Below are positions 46,879 through 54,740 of a stretch of 64,000 nucleotides of DNA, piece after piece. How positions within the stretch are numbered: the stretch's first letter is position 1; each line of letters begins with the position of its first letter. The position numbers and the translations under genes were made by a program. The notes beneath the pieces were generated by a model that worked only from the letters and a program-made list of their open reading frames with translations, had not been told where the DNA came from and searched no databases. This DNA comes from UMGS1696 sp964621165 (GTDB lineage Bacteria; Bacillota; Clostridia; Oscillospirales; CAG-272): positions 1 to 64,000 of the forward strand of contig CAZULC010000011.1 of NCBI GenBank assembly GCA_964621165.1, in the 5' to 3' direction.

Positions 46879-47104
46879 TTTTCTCTCCGGTCAGCTCTTC
46901 AATCTTGTCGGTGAGGATTCCGATTGTGGAGATGTCGGCAGACATTTCGAGGGTGATTCCGAATTCGTCCTCGAGGTTCATTGCAAGCTCGGCGAGATCG
47001 AGGGAGTCAATGCCGAGATCTGAAAATTTTGTCTCTTTTGTGATGTCCTCTACGGGGCTGTCAATCTTTTCTGCTACAAGTTCAGCAATTTTTTCGAATA
47101 TCAT
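46871..47104 (-). CDS. acpP: Acyl carrier protein
   Basis: 77 aa, acidic four-helix protein. The phosphopantetheine Ser lies in DLGIDSLDLAELAM (about residue 36). Carries growing acyl chains. Between fabH and fabK. Confidence 0.96.
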   Translation of the reverse strand: MIFEKIAELVAEKIDSPVEDITKETKFSDLGIDSLDLAELAMNLEDEFGITLEMSADISTIGILTDKIEELTGEKNA

Positions 47105-47182
47105 TTTTGTGTCTCACTTTCTTTTTTTTGTTTTTTATGTTATAATATAAGGGTGAACGGATTTGATATAGTTTTGTGCTTT

Positions 47183-48136
47183 TTACCACTTAAGAAGACA
47201 AGCCGCGCTCGCAAGTCCTCCGCCGAAGGCTGTGAGAAGAATCAGGTCTCCCCGCTCAAGCTTTCCACCGCGGTTCAGCTCGTCGAGGGCTATCGGAATG
47301 CTTGCGCTGGAGGTGTTGCCGTATTCCGCTATGTTCATGTAGAACTTGTCCTCAGGAATACCGCTGCGGCGTGAGGCGGCTTCGATGATTCTCTTATTTG
47401 CCTGATGAGGAACGATGACTTTTACGTCGTCGATTGTGACGCCAGCCGATTCCATTACCTCGTGGAGGTCGTGGCTCATTGAGGCGACGGCGTACTTGAA
47501 GGTGTCCTGACCCATCATGTGGATGTAGGGGTTCTCAGGCTCAATCTGAGAGAACGGGGACTTGCCAGCGTAATTTGGAATTTTGATGACCTCGTCCCCG
47601 CCCTGAACATGAAACACTGAATCGAGATATCCCTCTCCTTCCGAAAGCACAGCCGCGCCGGCCCCGTCTCCGAAAATCACGCAGGTGGAGCGGTCCGACC
47701 AGTCCACAATCCGGCTCAGTCTTTCCGCACCCACGATGAGTGCGTTTTTGACCTTGCCCCGTGCAAAATATCCGGCCACAGTCTCAAGCAGGAAGATGAA
47801 CGCCGAGCAGGCCGCGTTGATGTCGTAAGTCATGCAGGTGACGCCCAGCATCCTCTGGATCATGCAGGAGGTTGAGGGGGACACGCAGTCGCCGCTGACG
47901 GTTGACACAAGAATCAAATCCAAGTCGTTTTTGTCGACTCCGCTGTTCTCAAGCGCCGCCAGAGCCGCACGGTAGCCAAGCTCAGCCGTGGTTTCCGTTG
48001 TGGAAATATGCCGTCTTCTGACCCCGACTCTGGTTGAAATCCACTCGTCGTTGGTTTCGACTATTTTTGAAAGGTCGTCGTTTGTCACAACGTTTTCCGG
48101 CACGCACATACCCGTACCGACAATTCTGAAGCTCAT
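47183..48136 (-). CDS. fabH: 3-oxoacyl-ACP synthase III
   Basis: 317 aa. Catalytic Cys in NAACSAFIFLLE (about residue 111), His in VPHQANKRIIE, Asn in EYGNTSSASIP. Starts the chain by joining acetyl-CoA and malonyl-ACP. First gene of the operon after a sigma-A promoter at 48160-48189. Confidence 0.96.
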   Translation of the reverse strand: MSFRIVGTGMCVPENVVTNDDLSKIVETNDEWISTRVGVRRRHISTTETTAELGYRAALAALENSGVDKNDLDLILVSTVSGDCVSPSTSCMIQRMLGVTCMTYDINAACSAFIFLLETVAGYFARGKVKNALIVGAERLSRIVDWSDRSTCVIFGDGAGAAVLSEGEGYLDSVFHVQGGDEVIKIPNYAGKSPFSQIEPENPYIHMMGQDTFKYAVASMSHDLHEVMESAGVTIDDVKVIVPHQANKRIIEAASRRSGIPEDKFYMNIAEYGNTSSASIPIALDELNRGGKLERGDLILLTAFGGGLASAACLLKW

Positions 48137-48159
48137 AATGCATCCTTTCGATTTTTCCG

Positions 48160-48189
48160 ATTATATCGTCGTTTTCTTTGTTTTGTCAA
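48160..48189 (-). promoter_or_regulatory. Promoter of the fatty-acid operon
   Basis: Minus strand TTGACA (48184-48189), 18-bp spacer, TATAAT (48160-48165), about 24 bp upstream of fabH. No clear FapR or FabT palindrome is evident by eye. Confidence 0.85.
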
Positions 48190-48326
48190 GTTAGTGTATG
48201 CTGCGGGGCTAAAGTTACAGAAAAAACAAAAATTTTTTGAGAATATTTTCCGCGGATAAAAAAGCGAATGATTTTTATCTCCCGGTCAGGGCAGGTGTAA
48301 ACAAAAGATTAAAAATCAAAAAAACA

Positions 48327-48355
48327 TGTAACCTTTTTGTCAAAGGAAACACTAA
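48327..48355 (+). promoter_or_regulatory. Possible ECF-type promoter before the sigma gene
   Basis: TGTAACC at 48327-48333 followed after 15 bp by ACACTAA (48349-48355). It resembles the -35 (TGTAAC) of many autoregulated ECF promoters. The -10 is only partly like the usual CGTCTAA, so this is tentative. Confidence 0.45.
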
Positions 48356-48373
48356 ATTATAGCAGGTGGTGAT

Positions 48374-48886
48374 ATGGTGGAAGCGTTTGAAGGAATTTAC
48401 GAGGAATACTTTCCGCGGGTCTATGCTTTCCTGTACAGAATGTGCGGCAGCGAGGATCTCGCCGAGGAGCTGACCCAGGAGACGTTTTTCCAGGCGTTTC
48501 GTACATTTCATAAATTCAGAGGGGACTGCGAGCTGTTTACGTGGCTTGCGGCCATTGCAAAACACACTTTTTGCGCGTACATACGGAAAAACAGAAAGCA
48601 GTCGGACTACATGAACACCGACGCTCTTGTGGACTCGGTCATGGGACTGGGAGAGGGAGACCCGGAGGCAATCATCCAGCGGGGAGAAATGGGAAAGGCT
48701 GTGCGCCGTGCCATTGACGCGATTCCGGACAAGTACCGGGACGTGGTTCTTCTGCGGATTTACGCCGAGCTTAGCTTTGCCGAAATAGGCGAATCCCTGA
48801 AAATAAGCGAGGGGTCGGCGAAGGTGTTGTTTTTCCGTGCGAAAAAGCTGATACTGGAGGAGTTAAAAAATGAGCATTTCCTGTGA
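48374..48886 (+). CDS. ECF-type RNA polymerase sigma factor
   Basis: 170 aa. Region 2 (YEEYFPRVYAFLYRMCG, ELTQETFFQAFRTFHKF, then LFTWLAAIAKHTF) and region 4 (IPDKYRDVVLLRIYAELSFAEIGESLKISEG) give the two-domain ECF layout. Overlaps the anti-sigma gene by 17 bp, a typical coupled pair. Stimulus unknown. Confidence 0.92.
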   Translation: MVEAFEGIYEEYFPRVYAFLYRMCGSEDLAEELTQETFFQAFRTFHKFRGDCELFTWLAAIAKHTFCAYIRKNRKQSDYMNTDALVDSVMGLGEGDPEAIIQRGEMGKAVRRAIDAIPDKYRDVVLLRIYAELSFAEIGESLKISEGSAKVLFFRAKKLILEELKNEHFL

Positions 48887-49217
48887 TATGGTTATAGACC
48901 TGATATCCCTTTATCACGACGGTGCGGCGAGTGAGGACAGCTGCCGTGCGGTGAGGGAGCATCTTAAGACATGCCCGAGCTGTGCGGCTATCTACCGTCA
49001 GTACGAGGCGGAGCTTATGAAATCCCGTCTTGGAGTCAACGGACGGGTGAAAACTGCCGCTCCGGGGGTTAGTCTGGGCGAGGAGTACAAAAAACTGGCG
49101 AAAATTCTACAGAAGAAAAAGCTGACTGACACCCTGTCGGCTACTCTTCTGACTTCCGCCGCTCTGATTGGAGCTTTAGCTCTGTTCAAAAAGTTCATCG
49201 ACAGCCCGGACGACTGA
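48870..49217 (+). CDS. Zinc-finger anti-sigma factor
   Basis: 115 aa with the zf-HC2 motif (VREHLKTCPSCAAIYRQYEAEL; His-x3-Cys-x2-Cys). Near the C-terminus is one hydrophobic stretch (about residues 88-107, LLTSAALIGALALF), probably a membrane anchor with a very short outside tail. It should hold the ECF sigma inactive at the membrane (family inference). Confidence 0.87.
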   Translation: MSISCDMVIDLISLYHDGAASEDSCRAVREHLKTCPSCAAIYRQYEAELMKSRLGVNGRVKTAAPGVSLGEEYKKLAKILQKKKLTDTLSATLLTSAALIGALALFKKFIDSPDD

Positions 49218-49262
49218 TGACTGACGGCTTTATGTTACTGAACGAACCGGAGGAATGGTAAA

Positions 49263-50699
49263 TTGAGCGAAAACGAAAATGAAATAAAAAGTATGTCCGG
49301 CGAAAACAAAGAGCAGGGCGGGCGTGAATCCGCACCTGACTTAAAAGAGGACGGCGGGGACTTATTAAATAATGAAGAAAAAATTTCCGCTGAAAGTGGG
49401 GCGGAGGAGACGGATGGATACACCACCGACGAGGACGACATAGCGTACGTGGCTGAGAGAATCACCGGAGCACGCCACACGAGAGCCGCAACTGCCGCAC
49501 CGATCCGGGTACGTGAGCAGGGGGAGACCATGAAGCTGAACTCCCTCTCGCGCAGGCTTGGAGGAACTGACGCGGCTGAAAAACCCGACATGACCAGCCA
49601 TGGCGCACGGGAACATAACTCAGACAAAAACGAATCCGCAAAGAAAAAGAAGCGCGTGTTTTTTGGATATGTCTTCACGGCCGCGGCTGTGGTTGTGCTT
49701 TTGTTCGCGCTTGTCGTCGGAGTGAATGTGGCGGCGGAAAAGAACAGGCCGGCTGACTTCAACATTGGCGAGACCGAGGGGGAGGTCAAAGTAATCGGCG
49801 AAGAAGAGCGCTCTCCCGTGAGTCCGGATGAGGAAACTGACGCGGAGACGACCGGCGTGAATGATGAAAGTGAAACTGATGTTCGTGAAAGCGAAGGGGA
49901 AGAGGGCGTGAATCCGCTGGAGAGTGAGAGTGAAACTGAGCCGGAGACGACCAAGCCTGTGCCCACCTACAATGTTACCCTTGACTTTTACACCCGTGAG
50001 GACATTAACATCGACACGGAAAAGACCACCCTCGGCGAGCTTCTCGAATACTGCGGCGTGGCTTTGGGCGAGGGAGAGGTTACGTCCATTCCCCTTGACT
50101 ATACAATTGCGGCCGACACTACAGTTACCATTGATTTATACGAGTACGAGACCATTACGGAGACTGAGGAGATTCCCTTTGAGTCCAGCGTTACGGAAAC
50201 CGACCTGATTCCCCGTGGCGAGCGGAACTACACCCAGCAGGGAGAAGCGGGAGTTGTGAATAAATATTACACGGCGGAAATTGTGAACGGTGTTGAGCGG
50301 AACCGCACCTTTGAATATGAGGAAATTGTAAAATATCCGGTTGACGCCATTTACGAGGAGGGAGTCGGCGGCGTGGTTGTCGGTTCTGACGGAGTTGAGC
50401 ACAGCTATTCCATGCGGCGTGTTGTTCCGGCGGCGTACTACAGCATAGAGGGGCTTACATATCTCGGAACGATGGCTGACGAGAGCGTGGTTGCGGTGAA
50501 CAGCGACTATATTCCCCTTGGAACGAAAATGTACGTTAAGAACGATACATACGATTTCGGTGTGAGAATTGCGTCGGACGTAGGCGGGGGCATAGACGGA
50601 TACGAGGTAGATATCTGGCTGTCGGACAGCAATCCTCAGAAGGCGTCTTTCGCCAAAGCAGGCTACCACGACGACATGGAAATATATTATCTCGACTAA
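49263..50699 (+). CDS. Membrane-anchored G5/3D-domain cell-wall protein (YabE/Rpf-like), TTG start
   Basis: 478 aa. Begins with TTG at 49263, eleven bases after GGAGG; no ATG or GTG fits in frame nearby. Residues 1-135 are acidic and cytosolic, then one membrane helix (about 138-158, FTAAAVVVLLFALVVGV), an acidic linker, a ubiquitin-like DUF348-type segment (FYTREDINIDTEKTTLGELL), a G5 domain (about 335-400) and a C-terminal 3D domain with Asp triplet SDVGGGIDGYEVDIWL. The 3D domain is a lytic-transglycosylase-type double-psi fold. It acts outside, on peptidoglycan. The upstream sigma/anti-sigma pair may regulate it. Confidence 0.88.
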   Translation: MSENENEIKSMSGENKEQGGRESAPDLKEDGGDLLNNEEKISAESGAEETDGYTTDEDDIAYVAERITGARHTRAATAAPIRVREQGETMKLNSLSRRLGGTDAAEKPDMTSHGAREHNSDKNESAKKKKRVFFGYVFTAAAVVVLLFALVVGVNVAAEKNRPADFNIGETEGEVKVIGEEERSPVSPDEETDAETTGVNDESETDVRESEGEEGVNPLESESETEPETTKPVPTYNVTLDFYTREDINIDTEKTTLGELLEYCGVALGEGEVTSIPLDYTIAADTTVTIDLYEYETITETEEIPFESSVTETDLIPRGERNYTQQGEAGVVNKYYTAEIVNGVERNRTFEYEEIVKYPVDAIYEEGVGGVVVGSDGVEHSYSMRRVVPAAYYSIEGLTYLGTMADESVVAVNSDYIPLGTKMYVKNDTYDFGVRIASDVGGGIDGYEVDIWLSDSNPQKASFAKAGYHDDMEIYYLD

Positions 50700-50726
50700 A
50701 AAGACTGATTAAGACTGAAAAAATTG

Positions 50727-50768
50727 CTTCGGCTGGATATTATTTCTTCTACCGGAGTTTTTTTTCGG
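50727..50768 (+). terminator. Terminator after the G5/3D gene
   Basis: CTTCGG pairs with CCGGAG around a 19-nt loop, followed by eight T. The rest of the 50700-51025 gap is AT-rich and carries the MarR promoter. Confidence 0.65.
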
Positions 50769-50933
50769 TATAAAATTAAAATTTTTATAAATATAGTGAT
50801 TTCTGCATTTTTTTGTTCATAATTTCCAAAAAAAAGTTGAGCATAGTTTTTTTATACGACGAATAGGATATTGTAAATTACGGTATAAAATACAGGCAAA
50901 ATAAAAATTAACAAAATAACCATACAAAGTTTC

Positions 50934-50962
50934 TTGACATTACTGTTAAACTGTAGTATCAT
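50934..50962 (+). promoter_or_regulatory. Promoter of the MarR regulator gene
   Basis: TTGACA at 50934-50939, 17-bp spacer, TATCAT at 50957-50962. The spacer contains GTTAAAC, possibly part of an operator. Confidence 0.8.
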
Positions 50963-51025
50963 AAATCATGTTACTTACAATTATATTCTGTCAATCTTAA
51001 ATCGATAAAAAAGGTAACTGGAATT

Positions 51026-51502
51026 ATGAACTCTAACCAAAGCGACATTTTACAGGGTTTCTTTTTGCGTTCGACGCTGAGGCTCATGCAGCTTGAGGAA
51101 GCTACACTAAAACGTATCTGCGGTGATGATTTATCCCTGAAGGAGCTGCACGTTATAGAAGCGGTGTCGAGTCTGACCCGGGAAGACGGCAACACAATGA
51201 CGAGGTTGTCCCGGTATTTACATATTTCTCCCGCGTCTGTTACCACATCAGTCAGCGCACTTGTACGGAAGGGCTACATGGAGCGTTCTTTTTCCGATTC
51301 GGACAGGCGCAACATACATGCCCGTCTTACAGAGAAGGGAGAAAAAGCATGCGGGCTTTACATTGATTTCATAAGAAGCATGGTGAGTGACTGCTGCGGC
51401 AGCTTAAGCGAAGGTGAGTGTGACGCTTTCATCAACGCTTCGGTCGGCCTACTCGACTATCTCACCGAAAAAAGCAAAGCGCTTATCCCGGCAAAGGATT
51501 AG
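51026..51502 (+). CDS. MarR-family transcriptional regulator
   Basis: 158 aa winged helix: MTRLSRYLHISPASVTTSVSALVRKGYMER is the recognition region, and SDSDRRNIHARLTEKGEKA is the wing. The layout LSLKELHVIEAV followed by SVTTSVSALVRKGY resembles FabT-type regulators of fatty-acid genes in Firmicutes, and the fatty-acid operon starts 2.9 kb away; the link is only an inference. It is preceded by an independent promoter. Confidence 0.88.
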   Translation: MNSNQSDILQGFFLRSTLRLMQLEEATLKRICGDDLSLKELHVIEAVSSLTREDGNTMTRLSRYLHISPASVTTSVSALVRKGYMERSFSDSDRRNIHARLTEKGEKACGLYIDFIRSMVSDCCGSLSEGECDAFINASVGLLDYLTEKSKALIPAKD

Positions 51503-51604
51503 TACGTTTTTTCCGAAAGCCGTTTATTCCCGCGTCACAGGTGCCTGCCAGAAAAAGGATATAAAAAATCCGAAAAAAAATCTGAGAAAAATGCTTCAAA
51601 CCCC

Positions 51605-51633
51605 TTGCAAAATCCGGGAGGATATGGTATACT
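51605..51633 (+). promoter_or_regulatory. Promoter of tRNA-Val
   Basis: TTGCAA at 51605-51610, 17-bp spacer, TATACT at 51628-51633, ten bases before the tRNA. Confidence 0.75.
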
Positions 51634-51642
51634 AAGGGCAAT

Positions 51643-51716
51643 GGAGGCATAGCTCAGCTGGTTAGAGTACTTGCTTGACATGCAAGGGGTCACTGGTTCA
51701 ATTCCAGTTGTCTCCA
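51643..51716 (+). tRNA. tRNA-Val (anticodon GAC)
   Basis: Acceptor GGAGGCA pairs with TGTCTCC (one G-T), D-arm with AGCTCAGCTGGTTAGAG, anticodon stem CTTGC/GCAAG with loop TTGACAT (GAC at 51677-51679), T-arm CTGG-TTCAATT-CCAG. CCA not encoded. Reads GTC and GTT. Confidence 0.94.
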
Positions 51717-52221
51717 CTTTGGAGCATCGGCGGGTGAGCATGGTTCGGACTGGTGAGTATGGTTCGCCTGAAGTTCAGCTGTGGAGCAGTTCCACGACCC
51801 GGCTTCACGGATATGGAATCGTTTTCACTTCAGCTAAAGGTGGCAGAAGAGTGGCAGTGGGTAGTCCCGGAAGCTACGAGCTGAACAACAGTGGCGGTCA
51901 CGAAATTTACAGGGGCGGTCACATGGTCGGAAGACGGCAGCGGATTCTTTTTTCGGCTTGATGGCATGGTTTTTCGCGGCGGAAGAACAGCTCACACAAT
52001 TCTGACGATATTGTTTATGTGTCTTTTCTTCGGCTTGTTTGAAGCAGTCGTTGTGCGGTTTGAATTTTACGTTTATCTGAAAATTGTGTTATCCGGACTT
52101 ATATCATGCGCAGGTATAGGTTCGGATATTTTACGTCAAAAAATCGGGCGGCAGGTCAGATCAGGCTATGCCGCTCGGTTTTGTTTATATTGTTTTGATT
52201 ATGGAGATAATTTGTCCGGAG
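51717..52221. other. 505-bp region without a convincing gene
   Basis: It includes a direct repeat GGTGAGCATGGTTCG / GGTGAGTATGGTTCG (51733 and 51755), a GGCGGTCAC pair (51892 and 51914) and GTGGCAG twice. A frame from 51891 to 52298 has a hydrophobic stretch (TILTILFMCLFFGLF) but runs into the peptidase gene and matches nothing known. It could be degraded coding sequence. Confidence 0.4.
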
Positions 52222-53448
52222 TTATCTTTTCAGCTTGGCCGTCAGCTTGTCCGGCACGGTTGACTCAAAGGGAAGAGGGTCCTTATCCGCGGCTCTGAGG
52301 AAAATCTCCGCGAATCTCACGGTTTTTTCGATTGCCTTTCCGGTCAGGGGGAGCATGGTGTCGTTTCTCGAGTGGATATCAGCTTCACCGTAGCGGTAGA
52401 AGTTCATCGCGGCCACTCCTTTACCGGCGAAGACATTGCAGTCGCTTGAGGCAATATCCTGCTCCAGCTTGAATGAAGTATGGCTCTGCTTGGCAGTTTC
52501 ACTGATGAAGTCCACAAGGGAGTCCTCGCCGATGACCTGCGCACCGTCGTATCCAACCGCGCAACCGACAAGATCGAAGTTGAGGTTGAACTTCGTCTTT
52601 GATATGATATCCGCGCTGTCCCTGACGAAGGCCCGGCTTCCCTGCAGACCTCTCTCCTCGGCACAGCACCACAGGAAAATCATGGAACGCATGGGTTTGT
52701 TTTCCATAAACCGGCGGTACAGCTCAAGAAGAACCGCACAGGCTGCCGCATTGTCGTAAGCTCCTTCACCCACGTCCACGCTGTCGTAGTGTGCGGTGAT
52801 GATGACGTACTTGTCAGAGATGGAGGTTCCGGGAATGACTGAGATGAGGTTATCGCACTCTACTGTTGTCCCATGCTGCTTAAGCGTACACCTTACCCGG
52901 GACGCGCCCTTTTCCACCATTTCAACCCCATGGCTGAGCTGATGATGAATCCGGAAATGACTCCGTTTTCCTTCATTATTAGGGCTGAGTCTGCGGGAAG
53001 GGAAGTCCACGTCGGAGCTGTTCATCCAGCTTTTTCCGGCCAAGGTGACAAAGGCTGACGCTCCCGACTTCACGGCTCCTTCATACTGGGGCGGCGTGAG
53101 TCCGTTTATCATGACAAGCCTGCCGCATGGGTCACAGCCGGATTCTTTCGCCTGTTAGATGTCGAAGTCCGACGCTTTTTCGATGTATGAAAAGTCAAGC
53201 TCGCTGTCGATGTCTCCGGAAAGGCCAACACCTGCCGCAGAATAATCCTTGTGGTACGGCGCGGTTACGGCTAAGCTGACTTCATCCACAGCAAAGTAGT
53301 CGAACGTGAACTTTTGACGCTGCACTTCTCCACCGAAGTAGTTGACCTCACCCTCGATCATGTCGGCCGCGTGTCCGAACTCTTCTGACCCAGCCAGACG
53401 GGTGAAGCTGAGCCGCTTTGTAATATTGTAGAGATATTCTTCCGTCAT
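52222..53448 (-). pseudogene. M28-family metallopeptidase interrupted by a nonsense codon
   Basis: One continuous minus-strand frame of about 408 codons with a TAG at 53155-53157 (after ASDFDI). The N-terminal 97 aa (YNITKRLSFTRLAGSEEFG) and the C-terminal 296 aa are otherwise intact. The zinc-ligand and catalytic residues survive: TAHYDSVDVGEGAYDNAA, CCAEERGLQGSRAF, NFDLVG and ADIHSRNDT. No signal peptide: an intracellular M28 aminopeptidase-like enzyme. The restart (MINGLTPPQ) would lack the first domain. A young pseudogene, or read-through or error at one base. Confidence 0.87.
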
Positions 53449-53551
53449 TTTTCCTCCAAAAAGGGAAGCGGTCGCCCAAACTTCCCCTTAGTGTCATGTG
53501 GAATTGTAAAATTATTGTGTCAAAAATAGCACAAATTGTTTCCGGCGGGCA

Positions 53552-54460
53552 TTAAGGAGCTATTCTTCCGTCTTTCGTCCAGCCGATCTTTGCGAGCTTA
53601 TCCGCGATTTCAGCCTTTTCCGAGTCAGTGTAGCTTCTCATGGGGAATGTTGCCTCGCCGACGGGCTGTCCCATGAGGGAGAGGGTGTGCTTCACCGCTG
53701 GGATTACCTGGTAGTCGATCATCAGCCCGATTACGCGGTTTATCGCTATCTGTACAGATCTTGCCTCGTCGGTCCTGCCTTCACGGAACAGGCTGTAGAG
53801 CTTCAGGTATTCCGGCAGCATAACGTTGTAGGTTGAGCCGATTCCGGCGTCCGCACCTACCGCAAGTCCGCTGACCAGCATTTCGTCGGGACCGTTTATG
53901 ATGTTCATCTCGCCGTGGGTCAGGTCCTTGAGCTTTATCATCTCGTAGTAGTTGGACGAGCTCCACTTCACGCCGGTCACGTTGTCGATTTCAAAAATGC
54001 GGGCAATCAGCTTGGCTCTCATGCACTGTGCGGCTGAGGGGTGGAAGTACACCACAACCGGAATGTTCACAGCCCGCGCGAGAGACTTGTAGTAGTTGTA
54101 AATGTCGTCCTCGCCGTAGGAGAAGAAGAACGGCGGCACCGATGCAATGGCGTCAGCTCCAGCTTTTTCGGCGTGTACTGCCAGTTCCCGTGCCTCGGGG
54201 AAGCTCAGTGAAGCCACATGGCAGACAACGGGCTTTTTGTGACCCACGGCTTCGACCACAGCCTCGCAGAGTCGCTCTCTTTCCTTTACTTCCAGTGCCA
54301 GACCCTCTCCGGTTGCGCCCAAAATGTAGAGTCCGTTGGCGCCCGAGTCGATTTCGTGACGTGCAAGACGGACAGCGGCGTCCCAGTCAACGGTTGATCG
54401 GTCCTTTTCAAGCGGTGTGACAAAGGCGGGGATGATTCCCTCAAGTTTTAAGCCTTTCAT
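53552..54460 (-). CDS. DapA/NanA-family aldolase-lyase
   Basis: 302 aa from ATG 54460, since GGAGG lies within the four codons of the longer frame. TIM barrel with GATGEGLALE (the GxxGE motif), Tyr in VVVYFHPSA and Schiff-base Lys in TGVKWSSSNYYEM. Family members cleave or join pyruvate with aldehydes (dihydrodipicolinate synthase, N-acetylneuraminate lyase). Several synthase-specific residues look altered and no lysine genes are near, so a sugar-acid lyase is as likely. Own promoter upstream. Confidence 0.88.
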   Translation of the reverse strand: MKGLKLEGIIPAFVTPLEKDRSTVDWDAAVRLARHEIDSGANGLYILGATGEGLALEVKERERLCEAVVEAVGHKKPVVCHVASLSFPEARELAVHAEKAGADAIASVPPFFFSYGEDDIYNYYKSLARAVNIPVVVYFHPSAAQCMRAKLIARIFEIDNVTGVKWSSSNYYEMIKLKDLTHGEMNIINGPDEMLVSGLAVGADAGIGSTYNVMLPEYLKLYSLFREGRTDEARSVQIAINRVIGLMIDYQVIPAVKHTLSLMGQPVGEATFPMRSYTDSEKAEIADKLAKIGWTKDGRIAP

Positions 54461-54498
54461 AATAACCTCCATTTGCCGTATAGCGGCGTATAATCAAA

Positions 54499-54559
54499 GG
54501 GAATTCTTCTGCGTGAAATAATTTTTACCGCACGTTTGGACATACGATATATTTCACAC
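54499..54559 (-). repeat. Repeat family B, partial copy B4, upstream of the DapA-family gene
   Basis: On the minus strand GTGTGAAATATAT...ATTATTTCACGC (stem 1), then AGAAGAATTCCCTTTGA as in the other copies. The core GGAACCAACCA and the inner hairpin are absent. It lies in the 5' leader between the promoter (54598-54626) and the start, unlike the three full copies. Confidence 0.6.
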
Positions 54560-54597
54560 TGAACTTCGATAAATCTGATTTGTATTTCACTAAAGAT

Positions 54598-54626
54598 ATT
54601 ATACAAAGCATCACGGGATTTGTCAA
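54598..54626 (-). promoter_or_regulatory. Promoter of the DapA-family gene
   Basis: Minus strand TTGACA (54621-54626), 17-bp spacer, TATAAT (54598-54603). It is back-to-back with the acyltransferase promoter 35 bp away. Confidence 0.88.
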
Positions 54627-54660
54627 CAGCTTTGGTGAAACTTGACGGAAAAACTTTGAT

Positions 54661-54689
54661 TTGATATTGCCCATGCGGTATGTTATAAT
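54661..54689 (+). promoter_or_regulatory. Promoter of the acyltransferase gene
   Basis: TTGATA at 54661-54666, 17-bp spacer, TATAAT at 54684-54689. Confidence 0.85.
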
Positions 54690-54740
54690 GTAGGAAAGTC
54701 ATGGAAAATCAATTTTTTATATTTTTAAGGAGTCCCCATC

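Noticed and set aside
51891..52298. 135-aa plus-strand open frame with a hydrophobic stretch
   Set aside because: It overlaps the end of the peptidase gene, lacks a ribosome site and matches nothing; possibly degraded sequence but not supportable as a gene.
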